Assembly (NCBI GenBank): GCA_046350635.1
Contig: JAXLZY010000001.1
Coordinates: 62,001-126,000, forward strand
DNA from: CAZMHJ01 sp046350635
Lineage (GTDB): Bacteria > Patescibacteriota > Saccharimonadia > Saccharimonadales > CAIOMD01
DNA: 64,000 nucleotides
Direction: 5' to 3'
Below, in pieces: positions 24,014-32,932 of the stretch (its first letter is position 1; the number at the start of each line of letters is the position of its first letter). The position numbers and the translations under genes are program-made. Below the pieces are notes generated by a model. That model ran no database searches. It worked only from the letters and a program-made list of their open reading frames with translations, and was not told the origin of the DNA.

Positions 24014-24046
24014 GTAATACGCCCTTATTACTAAAAGCGCAAGCAC
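24014..24046 (-). promoter_or_regulatory. Promoter with AAGCGC-AAGCAC repeat motif at -35
   Basis: On the minus strand TTGCGC (24037-24042), 17-nt spacer and TATTAC (24014-24019) precede the 23254-23988 gene. The -35 lies within AAGCGCAAGCAC (24035-24046, plus strand), nearly identical to the element at 5394-5405. Confidence 0.45.
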
Positions 24047-24058
24047 TTATGAACAGTT

Positions 24059-24790
24059 TTACTTATTTATTGTTATAGCCCTAGTGGTGACTTGATAACC
24101 TTCACCGTACTTATTGGATATCTTAAGAAGCATGACCGAAAAAAGAAACACTGCTATCAAAAATAGTGGTATGTAGTTTCTATAAACGTATTTATGGAAA
24201 AATGGGTATAACCTCGAAAGTATTGCGTATGCAATTACATACCGTGCAAGCCTAACAATAATCGCAAAGATAATAAACCCGATTATCGCAAGCGCAGTGC
24301 CTTGAAAAGTATGTGTAAAAACTTTATATGGTACACCCGAAAACGGCTGATATAGTAACCCAAAAATACCAAAGTCATGGAACCACTGATATGTCTGATC
24401 AATCATTCCTTGCTTAATATACGGTAGGTGCACGAGCGATTGGTTCGATAGATGCATAGCAAGTGCAATACACGTGCCGACAACAGTACCAGCAATGTCA
24501 TAGATTAGCATGTCAAACCTTTTACGAACACGCATAAAAATTATAAGAAGCAGTAAAAATTCAGGTATTACAAACCAAAAGACAGCTTCGCTCAGTGCCC
24601 AGAAAAATATTAGGTAGTCTGCTTCTTTGCTCGCAAAAAAATACTCGAGATGTTGGTTAAACCCAACTTTTGGCTGCCTTGCTCGGTAATGCTTATAGCG
24701 ATATAGGGCGTAAAAAGGTGCCATAAACAGTAGAATTGCCCCAAGCACAATCCAGAAATTCACAAAAATAAATATTAGATTATGAGCCAC
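24059..24790 (-). CDS. VTT/YqaA-like multi-pass membrane protein
   Basis: The protein has about six hydrophobic helices with a basic N-terminal cytoplasmic loop. The segment FGLLYQPFSGVPYKVF followed by a long helix resembles the re-entrant 'F..FSGVP.K' region of VTT-domain (DedA, YqaA, TVP38) proteins, several of which are lipid scramblases or flippases. The length of 243 aa fits. It overlaps the end of the UbiA gene by 16 nt and is likely translated from the same message. A role in lipid movement fits the neighbourhood (UbiA, plsY, cdsA), but is inferred. Confidence 0.6.
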   Translation of the reverse strand: MAHNLIFIFVNFWIVLGAILLFMAPFYALYRYKHYRARQPKVGFNQHLEYFFASKEADYLIFFWALSEAVFWFVIPEFLLLLIIFMRVRKRFDMLIYDIAGTVVGTCIALAMHLSNQSLVHLPYIKQGMIDQTYQWFHDFGIFGLLYQPFSGVPYKVFTHTFQGTALAIIGFIIFAIIVRLARYVIAYAILSRLYPFFHKYVYRNYIPLFLIAVFLFSVMLLKISNKYGEGYQVTTRAITINK

Positions 24791-25656
24791 GCTAATATCC
24801 CAATATCAATGTAATTTTGTATCTGAAATATATTTCTAGCAAGTGCCGTGCGACGCAGTTTATTGCGCCACAATTCAACACGCAAAGCCATATTTAAAGA
24901 CATCAAACATACAACCAGCAAGGTAATGTATGTTTGAAAAGAAGTTTGCGAAGTATCTGCGAGCTTTATAGCAAGCAGTACATACGCCATAAGAGCCGAA
25001 ACTATACTGCTAAGCGCTACGGCTTTTGGCCCATATACAATCAAAAATGTTTGTTTGTGATACTTTCTGTCACCCGCTTCATCCTTAAAGTCTTTTAATA
25101 GCGATATAGACACACGTAACAAAAACCATACCAAAGCCAGTACTAACATCTGCGCCACGCTAATTGTTTTAACACTAAGAAGATAGCCGAGAACTACCGG
25201 TAATGCTCCGTACATTATCCCTAAAATTCCTATTGATAATAATGGACGACGCGACAGCTGTAATGGCTTGGTGTTATACGCCCACGAAAGTAGCAGTGAT
25301 AGTATTACGAGCAATCCAATGGCGATGTTTTGAAGATAGACTACAAGTAGTAGTGACAGTATGATACTCGCATACATTACCCAGTGTGTATAGTTCGTAT
25401 GTTTTTCGTTATTTGCAAACAATATGCCTTGCCTCTTGTTTGCAGTATCAACGTCTTTATCTTTAAGATCATTGCGAATTGTTGCTTCACTATGTAAGAA
25501 CACAATTAAAAGTACGCCTGCTACACACAGATGCACTGGAGCTCCCCCTGCATATATGCATGCGATTAGCATAGCAAGCATTGGTGGCAAGACATTATAC
25601 GGACGCACGAGCAACACCCAATTTAAACTACTATTGAATGTATTCTTTAGGTTCAC
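24775..25656 (-). CDS. UbiA-family prenyltransferase
   Basis: UbiA enzymes attach polyprenyl chains to quinone, haem, chlorin, glycerol-phosphate or carotenoid acceptors in the membrane. Both Mg-binding motifs are present: NDLKDKDVD (first) and LLKDFKDEAGD (second). About eight or nine membrane helices follow the expected layout. I start it at the GTG at 25656, which overlaps the previous stop codon as GTGA and yields the family's normal N-terminus; a longer frame exists but reads through the neighbour. The acceptor is unknown. The linked VTT protein and nearby lipid genes suggest a lipid, and the crt genes 25 kb away leave a carotenoid possible. Confidence 0.85.
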   Translation of the reverse strand: MNLKNTFNSSLNWVLLVRPYNVLPPMLAMLIACIYAGGAPVHLCVAGVLLIVFLHSEATIRNDLKDKDVDTANKRQGILFANNEKHTNYTHWVMYASIILSLLLVVYLQNIAIGLLVILSLLLSWAYNTKPLQLSRRPLLSIGILGIMYGALPVVLGYLLSVKTISVAQMLVLALVWFLLRVSISLLKDFKDEAGDRKYHKQTFLIVYGPKAVALSSIVSALMAYVLLAIKLADTSQTSFQTYITLLVVCLMSLNMALRVELWRNKLRRTALARNIFQIQNYIDIGILAWLII

Positions 25657-26117
25657 GAATGTTGATCTTTTGGCATGGTGACAATAAGAACCATGATAAA
25701 CGCGATAAAGCACATAAACAAAAAGCCGGCTGCGGCAACTAAAATGCCAAATAACTTAAACGTGTTCGTAACGGCCGTTTTTGCCTGTTTTTTGACTCTC
25801 GTATCTTGTGTGGTTAAGGCAACAAAAACTTCAACAACCAAAGATACAACCAAAACTATCAAGGCAATCATCGCTAAGGGACGAAGCGCAGGAGCGAAAA
25901 ACGTAATCAGCATTACTGCGGCTGCAATAATTGGAATATTATTTAGTATTTTCTTACCAACCGAGACGGGTTCGGGTGTAACTAGTGGCTGGTACTCTTG
26001 CGTAATTATATTTGGAGATGATTGGACTTGTTGATAGACACCTGACTGAACCTGACCGACGTCTACCGTAGGCTGTTGTCCGTTTTCGGGTACTTGCTGA
26101 GGATTATTTTGTTGCAT
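25653..26117 (-). CDS. Small membrane protein with Gln/Pro-rich N-terminus
   Basis: Residues 1-50 are rich in Gln, Pro and Val and likely disordered and cytoplasmic. Two hydrophobic helices follow at about 55-95, a basic loop (TQDTRVKKQAKTAV) and a third helix at about 118-145. I do not recognise the family. It is co-directional and overlapping with the 26104 gene upstream (14 nt) and UbiA downstream (GTGA), so these membrane genes form a translationally coupled operon. Confidence 0.6.
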   Translation of the reverse strand: MQQNNPQQVPENGQQPTVDVGQVQSGVYQQVQSSPNIITQEYQPLVTPEPVSVGKKILNNIPIIAAAVMLITFFAPALRPLAMIALIVLVVSLVVEVFVALTTQDTRVKKQAKTAVTNTFKLFGILVAAAGFLFMCFIAFIMVLIVTMPKDQHS

Positions 26118-26772
26118 GATTTTTATCCTGGTTGTTCTTTATTAGTACATTCAAATAAATTAAAACGGCAAACACTACTATTAACATACCAAAAGATGCG
26201 ACAACAGTAATTGCTCTTTGCGCCGATAAGAATATAACGGTAGAGACCGTCGCAATAATGTATAAAATTCTATATAGCCCAACCTTTTTTTGCGTATTAG
26301 TGGCAGTTGCGATAAGAGTCGCTAGCCGCGCATTAGACGGCAACCATACTAATGCAACAACTAAAATCAAAAATAGTGACACTAGTTGTGATGAGTTGAA
26401 GTACAATATACCATCTTGCAAGTACGGACTTACAAGTGAAAATAACGCCCTATACGCGAACAGCCCAAGCATAACTATGCTTATTAGTACGTTATACATA
26501 GCTCTATTCTTTTGTGGTAAAAATACCTGCAACAGAAAGAATGTTGCTAATAGAAACATTGCGTTCCCAAATATAAGCGACACCTTAAGTACGGTCACCT
26601 GGTTTGTTGCTGCTGCTATGGCCCAACCAAAAAAACCAAACGACATTGTCATGTACGCATACGCGTAATCGCTCATGACATGTAGCTTGGCACCCTTAAA
26701 TGCATCCTTAAACGTTAGTGCGTATGCTAAAAACAATAGTCCAGCAATCGCAAAGCCCCCCACTGCTAACAT
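26104..26772 (-). CDS. Multi-pass membrane protein (222 aa), unknown function
   Basis: About seven hydrophobic segments fill the protein, starting MLAVGGFAIAGLLFLAYAL. There are few charged residues and no signature motif that I recognise. The ATG at 26772 is supported by a strong Shine-Dalgarno (AAAGGAGGGG, 5 nt before); an in-frame ATG eight codons up has none. It is first in a four-gene membrane operon ending with the VTT-like gene. Its promoter overlaps that of the divergent plsY (TATAGT at 26799-26804 on the minus strand). Confidence 0.6.
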   Translation of the reverse strand: MLAVGGFAIAGLLFLAYALTFKDAFKGAKLHVMSDYAYAYMTMSFGFFGWAIAAATNQVTVLKVSLIFGNAMFLLATFFLLQVFLPQKNRAMYNVLISIVMLGLFAYRALFSLVSPYLQDGILYFNSSQLVSLFLILVVALVWLPSNARLATLIATATNTQKKVGLYRILYIIATVSTVIFLSAQRAITVVASFGMLIVVFAVLIYLNVLIKNNQDKNHATK

Positions 26773-26809
26773 TGTCCCCTCCTTTTCGACTATCATATAC
26801 TATAGCGTA

Positions 26810-27376
26810 ATGAGCAGTACAGCTATTTTTGGTATTCTGATTATTTTTAGCTATTTTATAGGCTCGATTCCAACCGGAAAAATCTTAGGACTTATTCGAC
26901 ATATCGATATCCAAAAACATGGCAGTGGCAATATTGGTTTCGCAAATGCAGTCCGCGTACTTGGGTGGCCATTCGCGTTTGTTGTATTGTTTGGCGATAC
27001 GATAAAGGGATTTATCCCGACATATATCGCAATGCAGTCCTCGAGTGGATGGCAAGTGGGCGTTGTTGGTTTAGTCGCGATTATCGGCCATGTCTTCCCT
27101 GTATGGCTTCGTTTTAAAGGTGGTAAAGGCATAGCGACTGGTCTTGGCGTGACCCTAGCGATTAGCCCTAAACTAGGTGCGGTAGGATTTATTACCTATC
27201 TCTTTCTTATGGCTTTGTTGCGCAAATCTGGGCCATCTTCGGTTATCACAAGCTGGACAATGATTATATGGGGGTTATTTTTGTCGCCAACGATTGCGCT
27301 GTATTATGCAGTCCTAGCAATCTTTGCCACCTGGACCCACCGAGTCAATATTAAACAGTTTATTTCAAATGAATAG
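26810..27376 (+). CDS. plsY: Glycerol-3-phosphate acyltransferase PlsY
   Basis: PlsY transfers acyl groups from acyl-phosphate to glycerol-3-phosphate at the membrane, the first step of phosphatidic acid synthesis. Family motifs are present: GSIPTGKILG (GSIPxG), HGSGNIGFANAVRVLG (the GSGNxGxTN-like motif) and RFKGGKGIATGLGV. The 188 aa and about five helices fit. The ATG at 26810 follows TATACT by 8 nt with no Shine-Dalgarno, so the mRNA is leaderless; the frame continues upstream through the promoter. It overlaps cdsA by 8 nt. The acyl-phosphate maker PlsX is not in the window. Confidence 0.92.
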   Translation: MSSTAIFGILIIFSYFIGSIPTGKILGLIRHIDIQKHGSGNIGFANAVRVLGWPFAFVVLFGDTIKGFIPTYIAMQSSSGWQVGVVGLVAIIGHVFPVWLRFKGGKGIATGLGVTLAISPKLGAVGFITYLFLMALLRKSGPSSVITSWTMIIWGLFLSPTIALYYAVLAIFATWTHRVNIKQFISNE

Positions 27377-28112
27377 TACAACGTTAGTTAACGTTATACT
27401 AACAGCGTTTGGGTTGCTGTTTATTGGAAGCTTGCTATGCCTACCGTTATACAAGTTTAACGTTCGTGCTTTTGTACGCTCTGCATTATTTATAAAAATT
27501 ATATTCTGGATACCAATTGTTGCCGGCTTTATTGTGTATATGTATGTTCCAAGCTGGGCCAAAGCTCTTATTATTGGCATTTTACTTATAACGGCACTTG
27601 CTGAATATCGTCGCAATAAGGCTTACCAACATAAAACGAGTTACTTCTACCTAGGTTATATTGCAATCTGTTTTAGCGCCATATACATGCTTTCAATAAG
27701 CACGAATATCGACACATATACCGCGATACTTGCACTATGCTTTGGGTCAGTTATGTCAGACGTATTTGCATATTTTTTTGGAAATTATCTTGGCAAACAT
27801 CATTTACCTGCGAAGTTTAATAACCGCAAAACATACGAGGGAGTTATTGGACAATTAATTGGTTCGTTTATCGGTATTAGCCTTGTAGTGGTCTTCATAA
27901 ATGTGGACGTACCCCATTGGTACGCTTTACCCATTGGTATTGGTAGCGCATTTGGTGATTTATTTAACAGCTACACAAAACGAATTGTTTCAATAAAAGA
28001 CTGGGGAAATACACTACCCGGGCATGGTGGCGTACTTGATAGATTTTCGAGCCTTGGCAGTGCAGGCTTGTTCTTGCTTGTATGCATTATTGCCAACAAC
28101 TACCGTTATTAA
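27369..28112 (+). CDS. cdsA: Phosphatidate cytidylyltransferase CdsA
   Basis: CdsA makes CDP-diacylglycerol from phosphatidic acid and CTP. The PROSITE-type signature is at the C-terminus: TKRIVSIKDWGNTLPGHGG followed by VLDRFSS, with the Asp/His/Gly/Asp/Arg set intact. About eight membrane helices precede it. I start it at the ATG at 27369, inside the end of plsY (8-nt overlap), which suggests coupled translation. The two genes together give a minimal route from glycerol-3-phosphate toward CDP-DAG (the PlsC step is not seen here). That is notable because many Saccharibacteria lack much of lipid synthesis. Confidence 0.92.
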   Translation: MNSTTLVNVILTAFGLLFIGSLLCLPLYKFNVRAFVRSALFIKIIFWIPIVAGFIVYMYVPSWAKALIIGILLITALAEYRRNKAYQHKTSYFYLGYIAICFSAIYMLSISTNIDTYTAILALCFGSVMSDVFAYFFGNYLGKHHLPAKFNNRKTYEGVIGQLIGSFIGISLVVVFINVDVPHWYALPIGIGSAFGDLFNSYTKRIVSIKDWGNTLPGHGGVLDRFSSLGSAGLFLLVCIIANNYRY

Positions 28113-28115
28113 TTT

Positions 28116-28553
28116 TTAGTTTTTACCGGTACTACCAAAGCCACCCGTACCACGGGCTGTTTCATCGAGTACGTCGACCTCTTCCCATAGCGCGTGCTCG
28201 TATTTTGCAACAACAATTTGGGCGATACGGTCGCCGTTATTAATAACAAAATCTTCGGTTCCGTAGTTAATAAGAATGATGCCAAGCTCACCACGGTAAT
28301 CTGCATCAATCGTACCAACGCCATTCACAAGCCCAATACCCTGTTTAGCCGCCAACCCACTGCGAGCCCGAACTTGCACTTCATAGCCTGCAGGTATTGC
28401 CATTGCAAAGCCACATGGCACAATTGCGCGTTCGAGATGCTTTAAGGTAATAGGTTTATCAATTGCTGCACACACATCCATGCCCGCACTATGGGCGGTC
28501 TGGTACTGTGGAATGACTGCATCGTCACGAAGTTTTTGTATGCTAATTTTCAT
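28116..28553 (-). CDS. dut: dUTP diphosphatase
   Basis: Dut hydrolyses dUTP to dUMP, keeping uracil out of DNA. All five motifs of the trimeric family are visible: AHSAGMDV, VRARSGLA, GVGTIDADYRGELG, GDRIAQIVV and the C-terminal RGTGGFGSTG. The length of 145 aa is normal. It complements the uracil-DNA glycosylase in this window. The gene is probably leaderless: TACAAT (28561-28566) ends 7 nt before the ATG, with no Shine-Dalgarno. It is convergent with cdsA, 3 nt apart. Confidence 0.96.
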   Translation of the reverse strand: MKISIQKLRDDAVIPQYQTAHSAGMDVCAAIDKPITLKHLERAIVPCGFAMAIPAGYEVQVRARSGLAAKQGIGLVNGVGTIDADYRGELGIILINYGTEDFVINNGDRIAQIVVAKYEHALWEEVDVLDETARGTGGFGSTGKN

Positions 28554-28580
28554 CTGTTTTATTGTACCAGTTTAAGAACC

Positions 28581-30464
28581 TTACAGCTCGATAAGTGTGC
28601 GCATTTCGATTGTTCTGTCTGTCGGTAGCTTGTAATAATCGCTCGCACTCAGTTCGTTTCGATCCATCAGCATGTAAATTGCTTTGCGCCAGCCGGCCAT
28701 GTTTTTTCGCCTAGTCTGAACCAGTTTTGTTTGCGAGATAAAATACTCTAAAGTCTCTGGGTTAAATCGTAGCTCGTCGTTCGTGCTCTCAATATCAGCA
28801 AGCGCCTTGGGTATGTTTGGTGAATCATGATATCCATAATGTATATCTACATACGAAATACCATCATCGTACTTTAATGAATTAACCTGAATACGTTCGT
28901 GCTCTGGAATGTGCGAAGCATTGGTAATGGATACCGACACAACCAACACTTTTTTATGAAGTTCGCGTAGCTTTTCAACTGTCTCCCGCAGTGCGAGCGG
29001 AGCCATTTCTGAATGGCCAATATAAACCGCTGCCCCAGGTATCCGACGAATCATACGTTTTGCATGCACTTCTTCGACAAACTCCTGCAAGGGTTCTTGT
29101 TGAGCAATTCGTTTACCCGCGATAATGCGCTGCCCTTTTATCCAGGTGGTAATAAAGACAAGAACCAACGCCGCTAGCGCGAGCGGGAACCAACCTCCAT
29201 GTAATAACTTGGTTAGGTTCGCAGAAACAAACAATACATCGACAATCGCGAACATAACAAATACAGACACCGCATACAAAAGTGATCGGCGCCACAACAA
29301 CCGAACAACAACAGCAAACAGAATGGTATCTATGAGGAGTGTGATGCTAACGGCCATGCCGTATGCGCCAGCAAGCTTTTGTGAGGTGCCAAAGAAAACA
29401 ACCAGCAAACATACAATAATAAATAAAGTGATGTTAACAAATGGTAAATATACCTGACCTATTTCGCGCATAGATGTATGTTTAATAATCATTTTGGGTA
29501 AGAACCCTAGGTGCACAGCCTGCCGAGTGAGCGAAAATGCACCCGAGATAACAGATTGTGATGCGATCAGAGTCGCGGCCGTGGCTATGATAAGAATCGT
29601 GAGACGCATTGATTCTGGGTATAACAAGTAGAACGGATTATTTGCTGTTTCGGGATTATGTAGCAACAGTGCGCCCTGGCCAAGATAACACAGCAGTAAA
29701 GCCGGAAACACAACAAAAAACCAAGCCCGTGAAATTGGCTTACGACCAAAATGGCCCATATCGGCATAGAGCGCTTCGACGCCAGTAACTGCTAACATAA
29801 CTGCGCTCATTGTCACGAATGCAACTAATGGCTGGGCAGCAAAAAAATCGATCGCTGACTTAGGCGAAAGAGCCGTCAAAATCTGTGGGTGATTACAGAC
29901 TTGTACAGTTCCACCAAGGGCAATAACCGTAAACCACACCAACATAATTGGCCCAAATAAGCGACCTAATACGTTCGTTCCTCTGTGTTGAATCCAAAAG
30001 AGCCCACAAATAATTAGTAGTGTAAGTGGAACCACTAGCGACTTTAAATGAGGCTCTATAATACCAACGCCTTCGACTGCTGAAAGTACCGAAATAGCCG
30101 GCGTAATGGCGCTATCTCCATAAAAAAGCGCGACACCAATAAGACCCAAGAACACAAAAATAAGTGTAGCCCGCGGGCGCATTTTACTGCTTTTTATAAG
30201 CGCAGTTAGAGCGATAATGCCGCCCTCGCCTTTATTATCGGCGCGCATAATAAAGCCTACGTACTTAACGCATACAATTAAAATAACAGCCCACGCAATC
30301 GCAGAAATAACGCCATACACGTTTGTTTGGTTTACGGCGAGCTTGTGCCCACTTGTTCCAAAGATTGCTGACAATACATACAGTGGGCTGGTACCAATAT
30401 CACCAAACACGACGCCAAGTGCACCGACAAGCAATATTCCCAACCCTTTTTTTGTGTTGCCCAT
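28581..30464 (-). CDS. kup: Potassium uptake protein Kup/Trk-type
   Basis: Kup is a proton-coupled potassium importer. The start contains the family motif LGVVFGDIGTSPLYVLSAIFG. About twelve membrane helices follow to residue 430, then a cytosolic domain with IPGAAVYIGHS and HEPERIQV-like segments and a C-terminal region for regulation. The 627 aa are standard. TAAAAT (30472-30477) ends 7 nt before the ATG, again a leaderless pattern. It is monocistronic. Ion selectivity is assumed from the family. Confidence 0.96.
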   Translation of the reverse strand: MGNTKKGLGILLVGALGVVFGDIGTSPLYVLSAIFGTSGHKLAVNQTNVYGVISAIAWAVILIVCVKYVGFIMRADNKGEGGIIALTALIKSSKMRPRATLIFVFLGLIGVALFYGDSAITPAISVLSAVEGVGIIEPHLKSLVVPLTLLIICGLFWIQHRGTNVLGRLFGPIMLVWFTVIALGGTVQVCNHPQILTALSPKSAIDFFAAQPLVAFVTMSAVMLAVTGVEALYADMGHFGRKPISRAWFFVVFPALLLCYLGQGALLLHNPETANNPFYLLYPESMRLTILIIATAATLIASQSVISGAFSLTRQAVHLGFLPKMIIKHTSMREIGQVYLPFVNITLFIIVCLLVVFFGTSQKLAGAYGMAVSITLLIDTILFAVVVRLLWRRSLLYAVSVFVMFAIVDVLFVSANLTKLLHGGWFPLALAALVLVFITTWIKGQRIIAGKRIAQQEPLQEFVEEVHAKRMIRRIPGAAVYIGHSEMAPLALRETVEKLRELHKKVLVVSVSITNASHIPEHERIQVNSLKYDDGISYVDIHYGYHDSPNIPKALADIESTNDELRFNPETLEYFISQTKLVQTRRKNMAGWRKAIYMLMDRNELSASDYYKLPTDRTIEMRTLIEL

Positions 30465-30502
30465 TACCAGTATTTTACACCTAAATTAACAGATATCGTT
30501 GG

Positions 30503-30961
30503 CTAATAGCTCTGAATACTTGCAGCCAGAGAATTAATTATTCTATTTAGTGCCATATCGTCAGTCTGAGGAGTGGTTGATTCGCAGGCAATCAACGTAG
30601 ACATCGTCATTGGTTCTAGTACCTGGCGGCCATCTTTAAGTGTTTTTATCACTTTTTTATCAGTTGATTTCCCTTTTGGCAAAATAGCTATGGTGCTGTT
30701 CATGGTATTGCAAGCTTTAGCGTTCACTAAAACTACTTGGCCGTCAACAATGCTTGAACTAACAGCAATGCTATACATCCTTTTGGATCCCTCTGACAGT
30801 TCGTACGTTACAGCTAAGTCGGGAAGTTTTTGTTGACTCGTATTAAGGTTTTTTATAACTACCACACTTGGTGCGTGTGTACGCTTACTTATAAATACAA
30901 GCCCACTTAAGCTCACTACTGCAATTACAATTACAACCCAAACCAAAGTTTTTTTGCTCAT
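30503..30961 (-). CDS. Membrane-anchored hypothetical protein (152 aa)
   Basis: A hydrophobic helix at residues 6-25 follows a basic MSKK, so the protein is anchored or secreted with the remaining 125 residues outside. Two Cys (in NAKACNTM and LIACEST) could form a disulfide in the extracytoplasmic part. No family is recognised. It has a TATACT box (30968-30973) ending 6 nt before the ATG, a leaderless arrangement. It lies between kup and a flippase-like gene, both separately promoted. Confidence 0.65.
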   Translation of the reverse strand: MSKKTLVWVVIVIAVVSLSGLVFISKRTHAPSVVVIKNLNTSQQKLPDLAVTYELSEGSKRMYSIAVSSSIVDGQVVLVNAKACNTMNSTIAILPKGKSTDKKVIKTLKDGRQVLEPMTMSTLIACESTTPQTDDMALNRIINSLAASIQSY

Positions 30962-30983
30962 ATGCTGAGTATATAGCGTACGG

Positions 30984-31979
30984 CTACGAATTGGCGAGTT
31001 TTGCGGCGTCTTTACGCTTTAGACTAAAGTCTTTAAGCACGTCTTTGCGGAGTGACCAAAAGTAGTAGTAACCCGGCGCAATGGGCACCCAGTAGGTTAA
31101 GAAGCGATAAATCAGTGTGATCGTAAATGCTTGACCTGTATCAACACCAATCAACACTAGGCCGCTATAAATCCCAGCCTCAACAGCACCAATACCGCCA
31201 GGTGTTGGCACTAACCCGCCAACAATATTACCCAGTACATACGCAACCAAAGACTGCGCCATGGTAATCTCTACGCCGAGCGCATGCGCACTTGCCCATA
31301 AGGCTATCAAACTGGTTAACGAACCGGCGAAATTTAAAAAGGTTGCCATTACGACATCTTTTTTTCGGTGCTCATACACTTTTAGGGTTTGTGCAAATTG
31401 TTTAATAACTGCCGACACTCGCTGGCGAACACGCTTAATTGCTAAAGAAGCAACTGCAGCAACAATTGCCAGTACAACAATTTTAATAATTAACGCCCAG
31501 TCGATAGTTGTTGTTGGCGAGGTTGGCGTTGTTAGATTGCCTTTATCAAAAAAGACTGCAAAGCCAATAATGAACACGTAGGCAATGCCGCTGGTTATAC
31601 CATTTACGGCCATAACGGTTGCTGCCTGTACGTTGTCGTGCTTCTTTTTGGTTAGATAGTAAAAATTGAGTGCTACCGTACCAAGGCTACTCGGGAATAA
31701 CTTGCTTACGAATAAACTGGCCATTTCTACCTTAAATGTCAGGTAATACTTAAGCGGTTTTATAGCGATTACTAAAAATTGATACGCAACAATTGGCAAA
31801 CCTAAAAAGAATACAATTTGGCCAAATATAATCCAGTCTAGCTGTGCATTACGGATTGCCTGAACGCTTTCTTTCAGCGAATCAAGCTCTGGCACAAAAA
31901 CTTTTAGTGCCAGTAAAATAATGATTACTAAAAATATATAGCTTTTGTAGTGTGCCCAAAACTTCTTAATTTTGTCCAT
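30984..31979 (-). CDS. Lysylphosphatidylglycerol synthase TM-region/AglD-like membrane protein
   Basis: The protein has about eight membrane helices and the pattern of the UPF0104/LPG-synthetase transmembrane family: LFPSSLGTVALNFYYLTKKKHDN, and the strongly conserved GGLVPTPGGIGAVEAGIYSGLVL region near residue 255. Members include flippase modules of MprF and glycosyl-carrier exporters. No catalytic aminoacyl-transfer domain is attached. The ATG at 31979 has TATAAT (31988-31993) 8 nt upstream; an earlier in-frame ATG lies within the spacer. Lipid or glycolipid flipping is the likely role. Confidence 0.82.
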   Translation of the reverse strand: MDKIKKFWAHYKSYIFLVIIILLALKVFVPELDSLKESVQAIRNAQLDWIIFGQIVFFLGLPIVAYQFLVIAIKPLKYYLTFKVEMASLFVSKLFPSSLGTVALNFYYLTKKKHDNVQAATVMAVNGITSGIAYVFIIGFAVFFDKGNLTTPTSPTTTIDWALIIKIVVLAIVAAVASLAIKRVRQRVSAVIKQFAQTLKVYEHRKKDVVMATFLNFAGSLTSLIALWASAHALGVEITMAQSLVAYVLGNIVGGLVPTPGGIGAVEAGIYSGLVLIGVDTGQAFTITLIYRFLTYWVPIAPGYYYFWSLRKDVLKDFSLKRKDAAKLANS

Positions 31980-32014
31980 TGGCACTCATTATAGCCCCGT
32001 TTTTTAGTTTTGAG

Positions 32015-32401
32015 CTAATTTTTTATCATTATCTGAAACTGCAAAAAGGTCGCAATGCTTACCCAGATTAAATACGGCACGAACGCCACGCTCACCCACT
32101 TGTAATGTGGCCAAATAGCGATGATTGCCCAGATGATGGTAAGCAATACAGCTAAAATACATACAAATGCCAATGTGTTATTTTTAAGCCCAAATTGTAT
32201 AGGCGTAAAAATAAAGTTGAATCCAAGGTTTATCCAAAATGGCAACACCACCCATAGTGGCAGTTTGTGCCGTATAAACTGAAGGGTTACAAAAATGTTA
32301 ACGGCAAAAATAATCGGATACAAGACACTCCAAACGATGCCAAACACCTGCTCTTTCGGTGCCCAACTTGGCTTGTTTAACTGCTGATACCAATCGTTCA
32401 T
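32015..32401 (-). CDS. tspO: TspO/MBR-family membrane protein
   Basis: TspO proteins are five-helix membrane proteins that bind porphyrins and, in some bacteria, affect light- and oxygen-dependent regulation, including carotenoid genes. The N-terminus WYQQLNKPSWAPKEQVFGIVWSVLY is diagnostic, and the helix with WINLGFNFIFTPIQF matches the family. The length is 128 aa, slightly shorter than the usual 150-160. A -10-like CATACT ends 7 nt before the ATG. It lies alone in a run of small genes, 16 kb from the crt cluster; any link to carotenoids is inference. Confidence 0.9.
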   Translation of the reverse strand: MNDWYQQLNKPSWAPKEQVFGIVWSVLYPIIFAVNIFVTLQFIRHKLPLWVVLPFWINLGFNFIFTPIQFGLKNNTLAFVCILAVLLTIIWAIIAIWPHYKWVSVAFVPYLIWVSIATFLQFQIMIKN

Positions 32402-32419
32402 AAAACAAAGTATGACGTA

Positions 32420-32932
32420 TTACTGGCTAATCTCATACCGTACATTCTGCCAACGCTGCGTATCGCCATCAGTATATGGCTCGCCATCTTCAGCAAAACC
32501 GAGTTTTTTGAGCATCGTAATCGACGGAGCATTACGAGTTAAGACTCGGGCAAATATAGTCTCATACCCTTTGTCTTTTAATATATTGATTGTCTGCGAC
32601 ATTGCGACGGTTCCAATGCCCTTACCGCGGGCAGATATATCGCCAATCATAATGCTGATATTTGGTGGCTGTAGACCTTCAAATGACACCGTATTGACCT
32701 CTACAATACCAACCACCAAGCCATCATACTCAATCATCCAGGCAAGTTCGTTAGGATTATTCTGAATCTGCTTAAATCGCTCGAATTCTTGTACTTCTGT
32801 CGTTTTAAAATCGTCTGGTACAAGCATGCTCATTAGCTGTAACGTTTTTGCCCCGCCAGGGCCATTTATCCAACTTGTTGCAAGTGGCGCATCGCGGTGT
32901 GCGTCGATTTCTATAAGCTCAATGTCATCCAT
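32420..32932 (-). CDS. GNAT-family N-acetyltransferase
   Basis: The acetyl-CoA-binding motif reads IGDISARGKGIGTVAMSQTI (R-x-x-G-x-G/A type, near residues 92-111), followed by ARVLTRNAPSITMLKKLGF, typical of RimJ/RimL-like enzymes. The length of 170 aa is normal. The substrate (protein N-terminus, antibiotic or small amine) cannot be inferred. It overlaps the upstream NUDIX gene by 8 nt and is probably translated from that gene's leaderless message. Confidence 0.87.
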   Translation of the reverse strand: MDDIELIEIDAHRDAPLATSWINGPGGAKTLQLMSMLVPDDFKTTEVQEFERFKQIQNNPNELAWMIEYDGLVVGIVEVNTVSFEGLQPPNISIMIGDISARGKGIGTVAMSQTINILKDKGYETIFARVLTRNAPSITMLKKLGFAEDGEPYTDGDTQRWQNVRYEISQ

